A stretch of 64,000 bases of DNA from Albula goreensis (GCA_022829145.1 CM040758.1:9904128-9968127); one strand, 5' to 3'; shown: positions 48,686-61,500, counted from the first letter of the stretch. Notes: a model not told the origin generated them from the letters alone. Made by a program: numbers and translations.

Positions 48686-49399
48686 TTAGAGTTTGTTGAA
48701 GTGTCTCTGACAGGCTCTAACAGGTGAGCCTCCTTCTTGACTCTAACCTGGCTCTGCTTGGCAAACAGCGTTGTGCCCGTATTGATCAGCACCTGCATCT
48801 ACTCCAGCTCAAGGGTCTCGCATTGAAGTCAGGCATTAGCATCAGCAAACACTTTGAAATTACCACAAGTCCTGCATGCTAATTACCTTTGCTCCCCACT
48901 GCAGGCAGGTATCCTAAGAGCAGGTGAGCACTTGTTTGTGTTTGCCTCGTGTTTGTTATTTGCGAGAGGTTTTGAAACGTGGCCCAGATCGCTGGGAACC
49001 CGACCCCCGTCCCTGTGCTGTCAGACCAATTTCGGGGGGGTGGGGAGTCATGCGGAGGATGGAACGCGGTTGCCCCGCTCCGCTCCGTTCGTGTGCTTTT
49101 GCCCCCCTATTTATAACCAAGCGGGGCATCGGCACGCACCCAGCCAGCCCTGTGAGGGGGGAAGAGAGAGCAGGCTTGTGAAGGTTAGCCTCACTCAGTG
49201 GACTCTGAGCCCTGCTAGCTTGTCACTCACCAATGGAAATGCACTGACCACCATTCGGACTGCAGGAGGCCCCTGCCAGAGACCTGGGGCCTTCATCAGA
49301 CATTGAGCAGTTGGAGGCGAGATTAGTTGAAGGTTAACATCATTATCCTTCTCTTCCCAAGACATCTACTGAAACTCCTTACCCCATGCCTCATTTACT

Positions 49400-49610
49400 T
49401 CAAGGCATTTAGCTATGCCCTGACACAAACTGACGTTCGCAGCTTATACTGTATACACAAACGTTTGCTCAGCTATTATAGATATTTAATGGAGCAGTTC
49501 AGCTTGAGCGTCTTGCTAAAGGCTACAATGCTAATCCCTCACCTGGGAAATCAAAGCTGGAACCTCTTGAGTTTCAAGCCCAGTGTTGTAACAGTCTCAC
49601 TGCCATCACA
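49400..49610 (-). mobile_element. SINE relic, minus orientation
   Basis: CAAGGCATTTAGC at the left and AGCGTCTTGCTAAAGGCTAC, CCTCACCTGGGAAATCAAAG and TTCAAGCCCAGTGTTGTAAC at the right match a reversed tRNA-derived SINE with body and B-box-like head. Confidence 0.6.
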
Positions 49611-49749
49611 TGACTGAGAGAGTGCTTCACTTGCTGCTGAAGAATGACAAACCTGTGTGTGTGTCAGTTACATACAGACTGAAGCTGAACTCTGGTCCTT
49701 TAGTTATGTGCAAATCATAGTTTTACCAACTAGCTTGTTCCTTGAGTAA

Positions 49750-49900
49750 GCAGTTTGGTAACTGACCTCACTGTTATCCAGAGTGACTCAGAGCAAAGCC
49801 AGAGGAAACAAGTGCATTCGCAAGAGTTAACAACAGTAATGGTACAGACCAGGCTAAGAGCTCTTCCCAAACCAGAGAGAGCAGGTGCAACATCACTAAG
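49750..49900 (-). mobile_element. SINE tail relic, minus orientation
   Basis: CACTGTTATCCAGAGTGACTC is the reversed CGCTCTGGATAA tail. The rest is not well preserved. Confidence 0.4.
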
Positions 49901-49974
49901 GCATGAATGTAGTTATAACTATGCCATCCTATAACCCACATCAAAGTCAACATAAATGCCATAGTGTCATCTGC

Positions 49975-50470
49975 CACAGGTGGCCATTCCTGGTCCTGCA
50001 GAGCCACAGGTGTTTTGGTCTCCATTGTAACTCTGTAGGCCCTCTTGAGGGCCTGATGTCTTGTAGCTGTATATCACATCCTGTAGATTGAAAATGGTGC
50101 TGCACAATGATCCAAGACCAAAAATGTACATGTCAGCGAAAGTTAGAGTAATTGGACTGTAAAAGTCAATGTGACATAGCTCTCCTGGTCATAAAGTTAC
50201 TGAGCAAATTAAGGAGTGTCACTTTTTCAGTTTGGCAAATTCCTGTGTCAAATTCCATCTCTGATTCTGTTTCATGAGTGTTTTTTTCCTCAGGTAAAAT
50301 GTAAGTTCTGCTGGATTGGAGCTTTTATTGCTCAGTTAAACACAGTTGATGACAATGTTAACCTTCTTCACATGGTTTCATGGATCTGAACTGGTCGCTG
50401 ATTTTTAGGTTGAAAACAAAAGCTGGCACCCTCTGTAGCTCTGCAGGCCTCATGGATCAGCCACCCATGT
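49975..50470. mobile_element. possible TIR (MITE-like) element
   Basis: The left end GGTGGCCATTCCTGGTCCTG, continuing CAGAGCCACAGG, and the right end CTGTAGCTCTGCAGGCC...GATCAGCCACCCATG are inverted relatives. Both resemble the ends of the element at 62892-63080. The interior is diverged, so this may be two solo ends. Confidence 0.45.
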
Positions 50471-52711
50471 CTTGTACTGTAAAACGCTGCACTTTTGCAG
50501 GATCAGAGAGTTCTCCACTGCAGGCCCGCTCTGCACCGCCACGTGCTTCTCATGGCCAAGTTCCTTACGCATTGGCCTCTACTCCCTCTGCTCCGCTCCA
50601 CTCCGCCTGTTTAATTATACATGACCTCAGACGCTGAGCCACGCAAGAGATGGATGCATTTTATATGTAAAAGAAGAGCTCGCAGCTCACAGGGACGCAG
50701 CCCCGGTGACTCAGCCTGCTATTAATAGCATGCTGTCAGTCCTGCAGTCCGTGGGCTGCGTGCTTTCTCCTGGGGTGCAGTGTCCCCCCCCCCGTCAACA
50801 ACCCTGAGCCACTCTGACAGGGCTGGGCTCATCCAAACTACAGTTACTTAGTTGTCAGGCTGTCTCCACAAAAACTTCTCAGGCTGCTCTTTAACAAACC
50901 AATTACTTCTAACGGCTGTTGTCAGGTACTTCTGTCACGCGTGATTCAAGATCGACAGCGTTGACCATTCCTCAGTCAGGTTGATTCATGTATGCACAGT
51001 AGGCCCTTACTATGTGCACTCTAAGTACAGGGATATTTGCAAGTGGGACATAATAAGCACTTGTAAACAGTATAGTTTTAAATAACCTTATTCACAACAT
51101 GAGTCAAATGTGGAGTTTGGATGTGCAATGGTTTATTGTTATCCAATGATAAACCTGTCTTCAGAAAACCAAATCCACCCTCAGAAATCTGCAGGCACCA
51201 GTAAAACTGCATGAAGACTATACCAGCAATATGAGGGTCTGGAGTTCAGACCAGGCTTATCAGTGCTTCCAGATAAATTATTACTCCTTCCTGTAAACAT
51301 AATTTGTGGGGAGGATTGTTTTACAGGACTTTCATACTGAATGATGGGCCAGGAGATGTCCGGTACTGTAAATCCTTTCATCTGGCAGACATCTGAAGTA
51401 GCTGGCCTGGCACTGTTTTCTTTACCTCAGTCTATGTGTCTCTGTGTTTTGGGGCCTTCTGACACAACCTCCCCTCCCCCTCCCCCATCACATGTTAGTG
51501 TGTAATTGGGCGGGTGATTAGACTCCCGGTGTCTTAGAGCAGATTAATGAGAAGGAAGCCGAGGCTGCGAAGGCCCGTGCGAGTAATATTTAAACACTGG
51601 ACGGCGCTCTCAGAGTGAAAACAAACTCTCACTTAATGGGGCTCAGCTGGGACTCCTCCTGTTTGTGTGTTCAGATAGCAGACAGCATGTAGTTAAATCT
51701 GAACACTGCTTATAGAATCCTTTCTCAGTTTTTTATGCCATTGCCAGTGGCGTTGATTATAAAAGGATTATTTTTTTTCCCCTGATGGCTCTGCACTGGT
51801 GCACATTTCCCAGCATGCTGTGGGGTAGTAGCATAGGCGTTCTGGCTGTAAATCTCCTCAGGTGTGTGAAGTGTAGTGAAGCTGCTTTTTGAAGCAGTTT
51901 ATATAGACAAGCACAGATTGTACCATACTGACTGTGATGATAGCTATAAACCCAGACTGAAATCGTGTGATGGAATACACAAACCAGAAAATAGACTCGC
52001 CACAGTTTGGAACTAAATTGCAACCAACTTCAGTGACATTGACCACATTATCTGACCGTAGCACTCACTTTCCTGCCCAATTGGAAGGCCTGGTAGTCCA
52101 GTATCTCTTGCTGTGTTTAACAGCCCTTTCAGCAAGGACAGGAATCGAACCATCAGCGTCTGCTGGCTTTTTCAGAGCTCAGAGAACAATGCCTCCCTTT
52201 ACAGCCTGCCACAGAGTGAACAACAAACCTGATTGCCTGGTCTGTGAGCTGGCTCAATGCAGGTCAATCCAGTTCCTGTACACCAGTGAGAAGTTCTCTT
52301 ATCACTCTTTCCCCCCCCCACCTCCTCCTCCGCCCAAACACAGGAGCCTGTTGCATTGCTTGCTAAATTAAATCTGATTGCTTTCACCCCTGCAGTAATT
52401 CTTAATTAAAGCTCTGAAGAATTCTAATTGTGGGAATGGATTGGGTTTCTCCCTGCCAGCCCGTACCGAGCCTGCTGCGAGCTGGCCGACGGTATCGCGC
52501 AGCTGAGCACACGAGGTCCATCTGTGAGCCCCGTACGCGGGAAACCGGGCCCCGCGCAGGCCTGGAGGAAACCCTGTGTACCAGGTACACTGTGATGTGA
52601 TAAACTAAACATGATCGCTACATCAAACCTCACTCTATCTCCATGGGTGAACATGAGAATGTTTGATGTGGAGAACAGAAGGCTCATCATTTATGTGATG
52701 TGTCGAAGAGG

Positions 52712-52895
52712 GTTGTCAAGACTCAAGTCCTGGAGGACCGACCGTGCTGCCAGTATTTGTCTGCTGCTTTTCCTTTTTTCTCTCGGTCCCTGAAATGGTG
52801 TTGAAATTCAGTCACAAGGCCCAAAGTGGCCACAGATTGAAAAGAGAACCACAAAACCTGCAGACATCTCAGCCCTCCAGGGCTAGTTGAAGACC
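52712..52895. mobile_element. TIR (MITE-like) element, about 185 bp
   Basis: TCAAGACTCAAGTCCTGGAG...CAGTATTTGT at the left is the imperfect inverse of ACAAAACCTGCAG...GCCCTCCAGGGCTAGTTGA at the right. No coding capacity. Confidence 0.5.
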
Positions 52896-53521
52896 ACCTG
52901 GTCCTCAGTGCATCCAGCACTTTATCAAGCCTGGATTTGAACACCTTAAACTTCTCTGCCTGTACGACATGCCATGGCGATCTGTTCTGTGTCTTGAAAA
53001 CGCTCTCTTAAAAATAACAAAAGAATACTATATTGATTGTTGAGCTTAGTAAATTGTTGGACAATTTTATTCCTTCAAGTGCTGTTAACAAAGAAGGTTT
53101 CACAGCACATTGTATAGGAAACAAAACAGTCTATAGCAGATGCGTTGTAACATGAAAGCAGGGGGCAGCTTGGCTTTGTCAGTGCAGAAGAAAGCGGTCC
53201 GAGTGATCGCTTTAGAAGCCACAGCGTGCTCAGGTTCACACACAATAAATGGGTTGTGTAGGCTTTCAGCAGCCCTGTTAAACCCTTTTCATTTGCACTG
53301 CTGAAATGTGTGTAGGTAGTAGCTGGCCCTCTGCGCATTGCACAGTGTTTCTGCTGCTGACATCTGGAATGCAGGCGAAGTGCTGAAGGCCTGCTCCAGC
53401 GATGGGAGAATGAAGTATCGTTACGCCAGAAATGAGCGGAACTGCCTTATGCTGACTGATGTCACCCAGTGAGTGTGTTTTATTGTGTTATTAACTGCCA
53501 ATCAAATGCCTTGTTTGACCG

Positions 53522-53547
53522 TGCCTATCAAAGTCATTTGATAGGCA
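53522..53547. repeat. perfect 11-bp inverted repeat (hairpin, 4-nt loop)
   Basis: TGCCTATCAAA and TTTGATAGGCA are exact reverse complements around GTCA. The left arm with its next base contains ATCAAAG, a TCF/LEF-type core. Confidence 0.85.
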
Positions 53548-54192
53548 GCTAATATCATGTCAACCCATTTTTGGTGTCACATTGCTCTTTCTTCAATTGC
53601 AAGCATTTGATTCTCTGTTCAAGCGGCAGAAGTATTTACGAGTTTAATCGAAAATGGATTCCACTCCAGCCCAGTTACCCATAGAACTGCTGCTGGGCAC
53701 ATGAGCTGAAGCTCACATGGTGGAGTAGTCACAGGAAGTGTCAGTTAGATACTGGTAAACCTTCCTCCCCCGCCCCCTTGTTTGTTCAGTATTGAGCTCT
53801 GCACGGCCAGTGTTGAGCCGGATGTTGAGTTGTGGTACATGTCCCCTATAGCAGGGAGTGAAATGCACTGTTTCGAGCTGAGCGCGCTCAGCTGTTTGCG
53901 GTCTGCAGATTGCTGAGTGAGGGCACATGATGAGCGCTTGTCTCAGCTCAAGAACGCCACAAAAACACACGCGGCGAGCTCTGCTAGCGTCGCGCTCGTG
54001 ACTGAGGAGTCTCCAGCAGCGTCGAAAAAGAAGCGTTTATAAATGAAACGCGCCGTCTGCCTCACGATTGATTGATCAGAGCGCTGGAGCGATTTCTTTG
54101 AACCCACTGGGGAAGTCTAGCATCTCTCATGCCTCTGGGAATACTGTCTGAGTCAGATTCCCCCTACAGAGAGCGTGCCTGTGTGAGTGAGG

Positions 54193-54194
<2 letters not shown>

Positions 54195-54244
<50 letters not shown>

Positions 54245-54291
54245 AAATGAGTGTGAGTGTCAGTGAGAGAGGAAATGTGTGCGTGCGTGTG

Positions 54292-54343
<52 letters not shown>

Positions 54344-54362
54344 GGGTGTGTGTGTTGGGTGT
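54195..54362. repeat. two (GT)n arrays within a duplicated segment
   Basis: GT runs at 54195-54241 and 54281-54345 are joined by GAGGAAATGAGTGTGAGTGT. This spacer recurs in similar form at about 54367-54400 (GAAGAAATGAGTGTGAGTGT), so the block expanded as a larger unit. Confidence 0.9.
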
Positions 54363-55839
54363 GAGTGAAGAAATGAGTGTGAGTGTCGGTGAGAGAGGAA
54401 ATGTGTGCGTGTGTGTGCACTCATACATGTGTTTGAGGAAAAAAATTTGATATAGTGTGCGTGAGAGCAGTAGTTTGTGTATGCATGCGTAATTGAGAAA
54501 GTGATAGTGTGTGTGCGATGGGGGGATTGGTAAGTTTGTGTGTGTGAGCATGTGTGTATCTGTGCGCTCTCACTGTACCCCCACTGGTATGAGGTTCCCA
54601 TCCTGCCGCCCCCGCACAGGCTCAGAGGCCCAGCTCGCCCCTCTGACAAGCCTCCATGGTGGGCCAGGCCTCTGGCTAGCTCACACCCAGAGACCAGCCA
54701 AAGAATGGATAGAGTAGCATTATTAATGAGCTGTTTTCAAGGCAACCTTTTAGCGGGTAATAAAGCACACAAATGAATATATGGGAGATGAAAGGACAGC
54801 TAATGAAAAAATGGGCTCCCATTAGGCCCACCAACGACAGCCTCCCATTCACAGAACTCAGTCATCAGCATAAATAAGCCCTGTGATTTGTATCTGCGAT
54901 GAGTAGCCATGGTTTTATCAAGAGTAGCTGGGGTTGGGGGGCTGGGGGCAGGCAGAGTCCTGTCTAGATGTAGAGACAGAGTCTAATGTACTCTCTGAAT
55001 TCAGATGATCATGTCTCCAGAAGTCTTAGGACACCCCTACAGTGCTTACTGTAGCGGTGATCTGTAAACCAGGGACATCAGCTTAGACACTGCTCTGTTT
55101 CTCTGACGGCAGTTTTTGGATTTGGATTTGACACACTCTTCAGTTTGAATCTCGGCCTTCTCCTTCGATGCACCTTCACTGAGTTTCTCCAATTTGTTTA
55201 AAGATATAGTGGGCAGGCCTATGATATCAAAAAGTGTTGGGCCTACAATCAGTTGTTAATCACTTGTTTCAAGCAATGAAAGATTTCAGAAGCGATTCAA
55301 GTCTTCCCCTGCCATTGTCTTTGTTGCACAGCTTCCGCAATGTCTAGTCAAATATGACAGGGCCACGGTGGCTTAGCGCCGAATATCTAAATGTCACATG
55401 GACGGCGGGCAATGATTTGTGGGAGATTGGGGACATGATGGGTGGTCAGGGGGTGCTCTGCCATTGACCTGCATGGATCGATGGAGCCAGTTAAGCATTA
55501 TAATGATGAAGTGACCCCAGCCTTTCTGAACGGGTTCCTCCCTGAAGCTCAAGGCTCTGCCCAAGCTTGGCACGGACAAGAGGGGGGGAGAAGATAGCGC
55601 TTGGCTGTCCTGTCTTTTGGAGAGGCCTACTGGGCTGAACCGTTGACATGGCAACACGCGCCCTGTTCAACCACTGTGCCATTTTTTCGGACTTATTCTG
55701 TCTGCTTTCTGTCATAATAGCAGGTGGGTGACATGGTATATGGACGTGTAAAAAGCATACACTCTTTGGTTGGAGGACATGTTCAGCTCATACTCCTCCT
55801 AAACATGCACTCGGGCCTTTGCACTGAATACCAAAGAAT

Positions 55840-56212
55840 GTAGCTTTCACACTGAGCTCTACAGAGCGAAGCTTCCACTCTAAACACTTTAGAGCGAAGC
55901 TTTCACACTGAACACTACAGAGCAAAGCTTCCACACTAAACACTTTAGAGCGAAGCTTTCACACTGAACACCACAGAGCAAAGCTTCCACACTAAACACT
56001 TTAGAGCGAAGCTTTCACACTGAACACCACAGAATGAAGATTTCACACAACAACAAAGTGCAAAGCTTTCACACTGAACACTACAGAATGAAGCTTTCAC
56101 ACAACAACAAAGTGCGAAGCTTTCACACAACAACAAAGTGCGAAGCTTTCACATTGAACATCAAAGAGTTAAGTTTTTACACTGACCACCACAGAGCGAA
56201 GCTTTCACACTG
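55840..56212. repeat. 28-bp minisatellite, about 13 copies
   Basis: The core unit is AAGCTTTCACACTGAACACT followed by ACAGAGCG. AAGCTT starts fall at 55869, 55897, 55925, 55953 and 55981, exactly 28 bp apart, with alternating TTTCAC and TTCCAC variants. The right half mixes in a shorter unit with CACAACAACAAAGTGCG. Cys-rich frames on the minus strand are artefacts. Confidence 0.9.
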
Positions 56213-56628
56213 AGCCCCCGCAGCGCAAGTGAGGCCTTGATAGCTGCTGCCATGTCCATCAGTCAGACCTCTGCTGGCCTGTATATGCTTGTGTCTACTT
56301 CATTCCCCCCTCATTTTCACACACATTCCAGCGCGGAAGCCCCTGCCTGAGCTTTGGCCCCAAATCCGATTTATCGCCTGAGAAATGTAATCTCGCATTC
56401 CTCCCCAATGACAAATGAGAAACGGGGACTGATTGAAAAGCTAAATTGCTACTTAGGAACAATGTTTGAAGGGCATAGAACCACAGAGTGAGTACAACCA
56501 GCACATCTCTAAGAGAGGGGGAGAGAGCAGGAGATTACAGTAATCTTTACTCCTACAGTCTAATAACTGTGAGTGAGTCTGATGAAAAGCTACACTCCCT
56601 TCTCTGCACTGAGCCCCTGGTTGCTGTC

Positions 56629-56692
56629 ACACACACACGCACACACACATATACACACACACACACACGCACGCGCACTCACACACAGACAC
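56629..56692. repeat. imperfect (CA)n microsatellite
   Basis: A CA run with ATATAC, GCAC and TCAC interruptions. Confidence 0.9.
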
Positions 56693-57918
56693 TTTAGGAG
56701 CCTCTCCTTCTCACTTTGTGTCAGTAGATTAATTCCAGTTGATGCCCTGCCCATTGGCATGGCGATAGATCAATGTCAATCATAACTCTGCCAAAAAGAG
56801 CAGTGACCAGACCTCAAGGCAGCCAGTGTTCAGAACGCTTCGTCCCGAGAAGCGCGCACACCGACACAAACGATCCGTGCGAGGTTTCGTCTGCTGAGTT
56901 ACACCGCCTTAATAATGGCCTTTTTGGAAGCAGACAGGTAATTGGCGTGAGCTGCACATAATCTCTGGTAACAAACAGCCGTACAAACAAGATAGCGGAG
57001 CGTCTGCGCTCTCGGTTTTATTTTTATTTTTTTGCTCAAACAGTTGTAAAATGTGTGGCTTTAACTCCCTGTTGAGAGCCTGAGAGAGGCTTGTTTCCCT
57101 CAAAAGACTCCCCGCCGCACCCATTCCTCCGGCGCCGCTGCCGTTGCTGTATCATTCTGATATATTTGTAACAACAATCCATCATCTTTTGCTTGCCAGT
57201 TACTTGAACAAAAAAAATGACTGCCATAGCATCAGGTACTTGTAATGTTTCCTGGGTGTGACGAATAAATTCATCAAAATGGATCTGTAGAATTTCAAGT
57301 GTGATGTGTAGGGGACTGCTGTTCTGAAATGAGCAGAAATTCCCAGTTGCAGAATATCTCTGTTGCCTTATTACTTTGGGTCAGCTGAGCTGAATGCATG
57401 AATGTAATGTATTTCTACGGATATGTCATATCCTCATGTAATATCTCCATTGTAGGCACACAAACTGACAGGCAGGCTAATAGTTCAGGTCAATGTTAAT
57501 TTTTCAGATATGTGTGACCTTCACCATTCCTGGGAATCACTTCAAATGGTTATGATCTGGTGATAGTTAATCAGAATCATTGCTGATTATCTTTTTTTCT
57601 TTCTTTTTCATGGTTCTCCTGCTGGTTTTGCTTGGTCCCTCAGGTTCAGGTAAGAAGGTTTCACTTTCTCATTCAGTGTTTGTATGTGTGAGAGTTGCCT
57701 CGGGCCAGCGAATGTGCCATTTTGTGTTAAATTTCCCAGCTTTTAATGGTATGTGTAGTTCCTGTGTTTGGTCAGTGTTGAGATGAAAACACTATGGCCT
57801 TTGGTTGTTCTTGTGTAGTTGTCATTATTGCCTAAATAAGATGGCTGCTTGGTGAATCCCACTTCATTCAGCCTGTTGCTCTGTGAGTGTGGTGCTGCAG
57901 TGCACTTGCAAGGTATGA

Positions 57919-57934
57919 CCACCAGGGGGCAGTG
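57919..57934 (+). promoter_or_regulatory. CTCF-like motif
   Basis: CCACCAGGGGGCAGTG is a near-perfect CTCF core match on the + strand. Confidence 0.45.
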
Positions 57935-58289
57935 CATGTCTGGTTGCGGCAGGCCGAACAGCAGGCAAGCAGTGGCAGTCAGCCCGAGCTCAGCTGTGCC
58001 TCGGCCCCGAGCCACAACGCATCCCCCCCCAGCTCGGTCCAACCCGCGTGCCCATGTGGCGCTAACAATTATGCCCCGCTCTTCCGTCTGTTTTCTAACG
58101 AGGAGTCCGTTCGCATTAGCAAGCCGGTTTGACGACAAGCCGCCTTCCATGGGCGCCTGATTGGATCACCCGTCAGGGGCTGCGTTTGTTTTCTGGAGCG
58201 CATGCCCTTATCCTCCATCCATTTATCTGTCTTTTCATCAAAACTCTGATTTGTTTTGAGATTTGCTTCAAGGGCTCATCTGCTTTTCA

Positions 58290-58290
<1 letters not shown>

Positions 58291-58353
<63 letters not shown>
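58291..58353. repeat. (CA)n microsatellite, about 31 units
   Basis: A perfect CA run. Confidence 0.97.
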
Positions 58354-58354
<1 letters not shown>

Positions 58355-58589
58355 CCATGTGCCCACACAACTTTTCCTTTGCGCTGTCCCCAGCCTTACC
58401 GCGGTGGTTGTTGCGGTGACTAAGGGAAGAGCTAGGGCCTGTGTCCATGGGTCGGGGGGCGCGGTGACCGCCACAGAAGCATCTGTATGTATTAATCACT
58501 GCATCCACAGCGCAGAAAACCTCAAAGTTGCTTATGAGCCCTAACTTAATACTTAATGCCAACTAAATTGTTGTCTTTAATAATCGGCA

Positions 58590-58770
58590 GCGAGCTGCAT
58601 TCCATCTGATTTCATTAACGGTTAAACTTTAAACAGGACCATTTTCATCTTACCCATTGTAGCGTGAGAACCGCTAATGAAAAGCGCTAAAGAACGAGCT
58701 GATGGTGTAAAGCAGTGAATTTCTCTAATATGATCTTGACTCTCTTCCCAGTTCTATAAATAGAGAGCTT
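58590..58770. promoter_or_regulatory. candidate conserved non-coding block
   Basis: Non-repetitive and without an open frame, with TTTCATTAACGG, CGCTAATGAAAAGC and a CTATAAATAG box. Composition resembles developmental enhancers. Unproven. Confidence 0.2.
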
Positions 58771-58823
58771 TTGTGGAGGCTCTTAAGGCTTCAGGCCTGG
58801 CAGAGGAGTATCAATTGAGCGGG

Positions 58824-58851
58824 GTGTGTGTGTGTGTATGTGTGTGTGTGT
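58824..58851. repeat. short (GT)n tract
   Basis: GT repeats with one TATG interruption. Confidence 0.9.
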
Positions 58852-59825
58852 TGCCACAGTCTAAGTAGATCTGCAGTACTCAGCTCAGGTACACTGGCTG
58901 GGAGGGGGGGTTTGGGGGCATTTGGATTAGTCAGAGATAGGGTGAATGTGCAGGGTGGGGCTCCTGCATTTGTGTTCCGCACCTTAAATTCGGCTCCTAT
59001 TTAATGTGTTAGCATCTATGAAAATACTCTGCGAAAGACATCATCAGGTGTTCCAGATACCAATACGCTGATAGTGCTAACAAATTGGCTAGCTCACTGG
59101 CTTTTGCATTAATCCCACAACAAAACACTAGGCTTGTATCCGCTGCCAACGGCAGGCACGATTGTATGTTTGGGCATTCACACAATGTTCTTTAAAGCAG
59201 CGTGTCTCTGGAAAAGTATTCCCCATCCAATTCCATCCACAGAGTAGCCCTGTTTTGTGGGAAATGTTGTAGCAAAACAAATGATGGGTGAAAATCCTTT
59301 ATGTATCTGTGTGTTCCATGACTTTCAACCATCAGCTCCATGATATACAGCTGAGAAGCCTAACGATGGGTCCAGCCTTTAAAATTTCTGTTAAAGTACA
59401 TGTAGGCTGCCAGAATGTTTCAGGGTCCCTCTCACGTGTTATGAAGTCATGGAACACACACTCACGGAACCCCCAAACGTGCCGATAAGTGATGAAGTGA
59501 GGAGGCGTGCCAAATGTCTCCAGATCATCCTCCATTGTCTCACACGATTAGCCTTCACCTCCTCAGACGCCCAGTGTGTACACCACTTCAACTCTCTCTC
59601 AACTGTGCGGATTTATGGCCTGTCTGTTGCTCCAGTGTTGAAGTTCATTCGGGACCGCTGGGAGAGAACAAGACCCTTCTTGTCAGGAGAAACAATGTAG
59701 GTTTTTTTTGTTGACGCTTCCCCATCAATGGGAGGCTGTGTCAAGTTAACCTGGGGGGTTTCGCAAACAGGAACAATGGGATCAGATAATTGAATTGCTC
59801 AAGTGGGACAATTATGTAGCGGAAC

Positions 59826-60163
59826 AGAGAGGTAGTGTTTCTCTGTGTGTCTGCCGTGGCATCGCACGGGGTTTGGCAGCACAGAGAGCGTGAGGGTAAG
59901 AGACCAACTACGACACAACCTGGTGGAGGAGCGTTGCCAGCGGAGACGGCGGGCCGACTGGCTGCATGGTGGGGAGTCCAGTGTTGGAGTGACAGCTCCC
60001 GCAGAGTGGGAGGAGGAAAGCCCGACAGGGACCAGGAAGCCAGGCAGTGAACCAGTGCCGACCTCCCCAATTGTGCCGTTTGGGGAGGCGCGGGCGGAAG
60101 CAGCAAGGTGGTTGTTGGAAGGAGGCCATAGCAGGAGGTGGTCTCCATGGAGTTGTTTCTGTT
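59826..60163 (+). other. unexplained coding-like block (possible transposon remnant)
   Basis: From about 59870 the frame ending at the TGA near 60163 reads VRVRDQLRHNLVEERCQRRR followed by RADWLHGG and an acidic/proline-rich tail. Codon composition is unusually GC-rich for the surrounding intron. In another frame just upstream, RGIARGLAAQRA could continue it if a frameshift occurred. The R-x-RD-x-L pattern is reminiscent of the carboxy end of Harbinger-type transposases, but I cannot assign it. No splice sites or start codon are convincing. Confidence 0.2.
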
Positions 60164-61424
60164 GACCAATCCAGGAGGGCGGTCACCCCCTAAAGCGGGT
60201 GCTGACCCTCTACCATGTAGCAGGCATTAACATTCATGTACAACAGTCTAGCAGACTGTGTTCAGACCCACAGCTGCCATTAGGAAGCGGCATACAGAAA
60301 GGTTTATGCAGCATGCAGCAGCAATTCGACTCATTAGCATTACAACTGACCGCAATTAGTAATTTCATTAACCTACATCGTAACTTCAAAGTAGGGAATT
60401 GAGCATACTATAGAATTGAGTACCATAGATAACAAGTGGATTTCGACGTTGATGCCTAAATTCACGACTGCCCAAGACTTGCTGAAATAAAATGCTGGTG
60501 TGTTACAACCAGCCATGATTGTCATGTTTGTTTTGTCGTAACCTCATTGCAAAAAACAATGTACTTAGCCTGACAAACTACCGTTTCCATTTCTATCTGC
60601 TGCCCAACTTTGGGGATCTGCTTTGCCAATAAACCAATTGTCTGTTACTACTTCTGAATAATCAGCATCTCATGTAAGTGGGACTCCAGTTTTAAGTGGC
60701 TGTCAAGAGGAGAGAACCGCCCCAGCCAACGAAATTCTTAGGAAATCAATATGTTGTTACCCAGGCAATATCAGAGAGTGAGTGTGGAGTGTAGAAAAGC
60801 ATATCCTCTCACCCAATCCTCCTTTTGCCATCAACCTTTTCAACCTTGTCAGGACCTTACATCAGTTCCTGTCCATAGCCACTTCAGATTTCACAGACCA
60901 GGTGCCTTCACTCTCAGCTTGCATATTCACCCCAGTCAGTAACACTACCCTCCTGTTAAAAAAATAAAAAAATCAGTCCTGAAGATCTTGATGCACAGGA
61001 GGCTGATTCAATATAAATGTCACTCTTAAAAATCGTTCAGATCCTTCTTATGTTTCTAACGCACTTCTTTCTTGAAGCCTGACTGAGTTTCATTCTGAAA
61101 TGTGGCCAACGGTGGCGTCACCGCTAATCGGCTTGCACTCGGATTCTGCCGTCATTAAGAGATGAGCCCCACAACGCGATAGAAGAAAACAAACCACGGC
61201 TAATTACTTTAGTGGCGTGGAAATGAAGCCGTTTGCGTTCATATTTAACTTTGGAATTAAATGGCACCTCACAGGTCTGTCGCACTGGAAAATTGGCAGC
61301 ATGAGGACGCCCCTGTTGCTGTGCCAGATGTTGATCGGGGGAATCTGTTTAAGGACGTGTCCCAGAATGCTGTGGCGTGCCTGGCTGGAGTTTCACTGTC
61401 CTGCAGGGGGGCAGGTGCAGTCAG

Positions 61425-61425
<1 letters not shown>

Positions 61426-61473
<48 letters not shown>

Positions 61474-61500
61474 CATGCATGTGTGCGTGCGTGCGTCTGT
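61426..61500. repeat. (GT)n microsatellite with GTGC/GCAT variants
   Basis: A GT run to about 61468, then GCGTGCATGCATGTGTGCGT. Confidence 0.95.

Noticed and set aside
55945..56136. Cys/Ser-rich minus-strand frame that looks like a repeat protein
   Set aside because: It is a translation of the 28-bp minisatellite. The 28-bp period is not a multiple of three, so the apparent protein repeat is inconsistent.
59449..59700. 83-codon + strand frame (DEVRRRAKCLQ...FIRDRWERTRP)
   Set aside because: It looks protein-like but has no recognisable domain, splice context or conserved motif. Left unassigned rather than called a gene.
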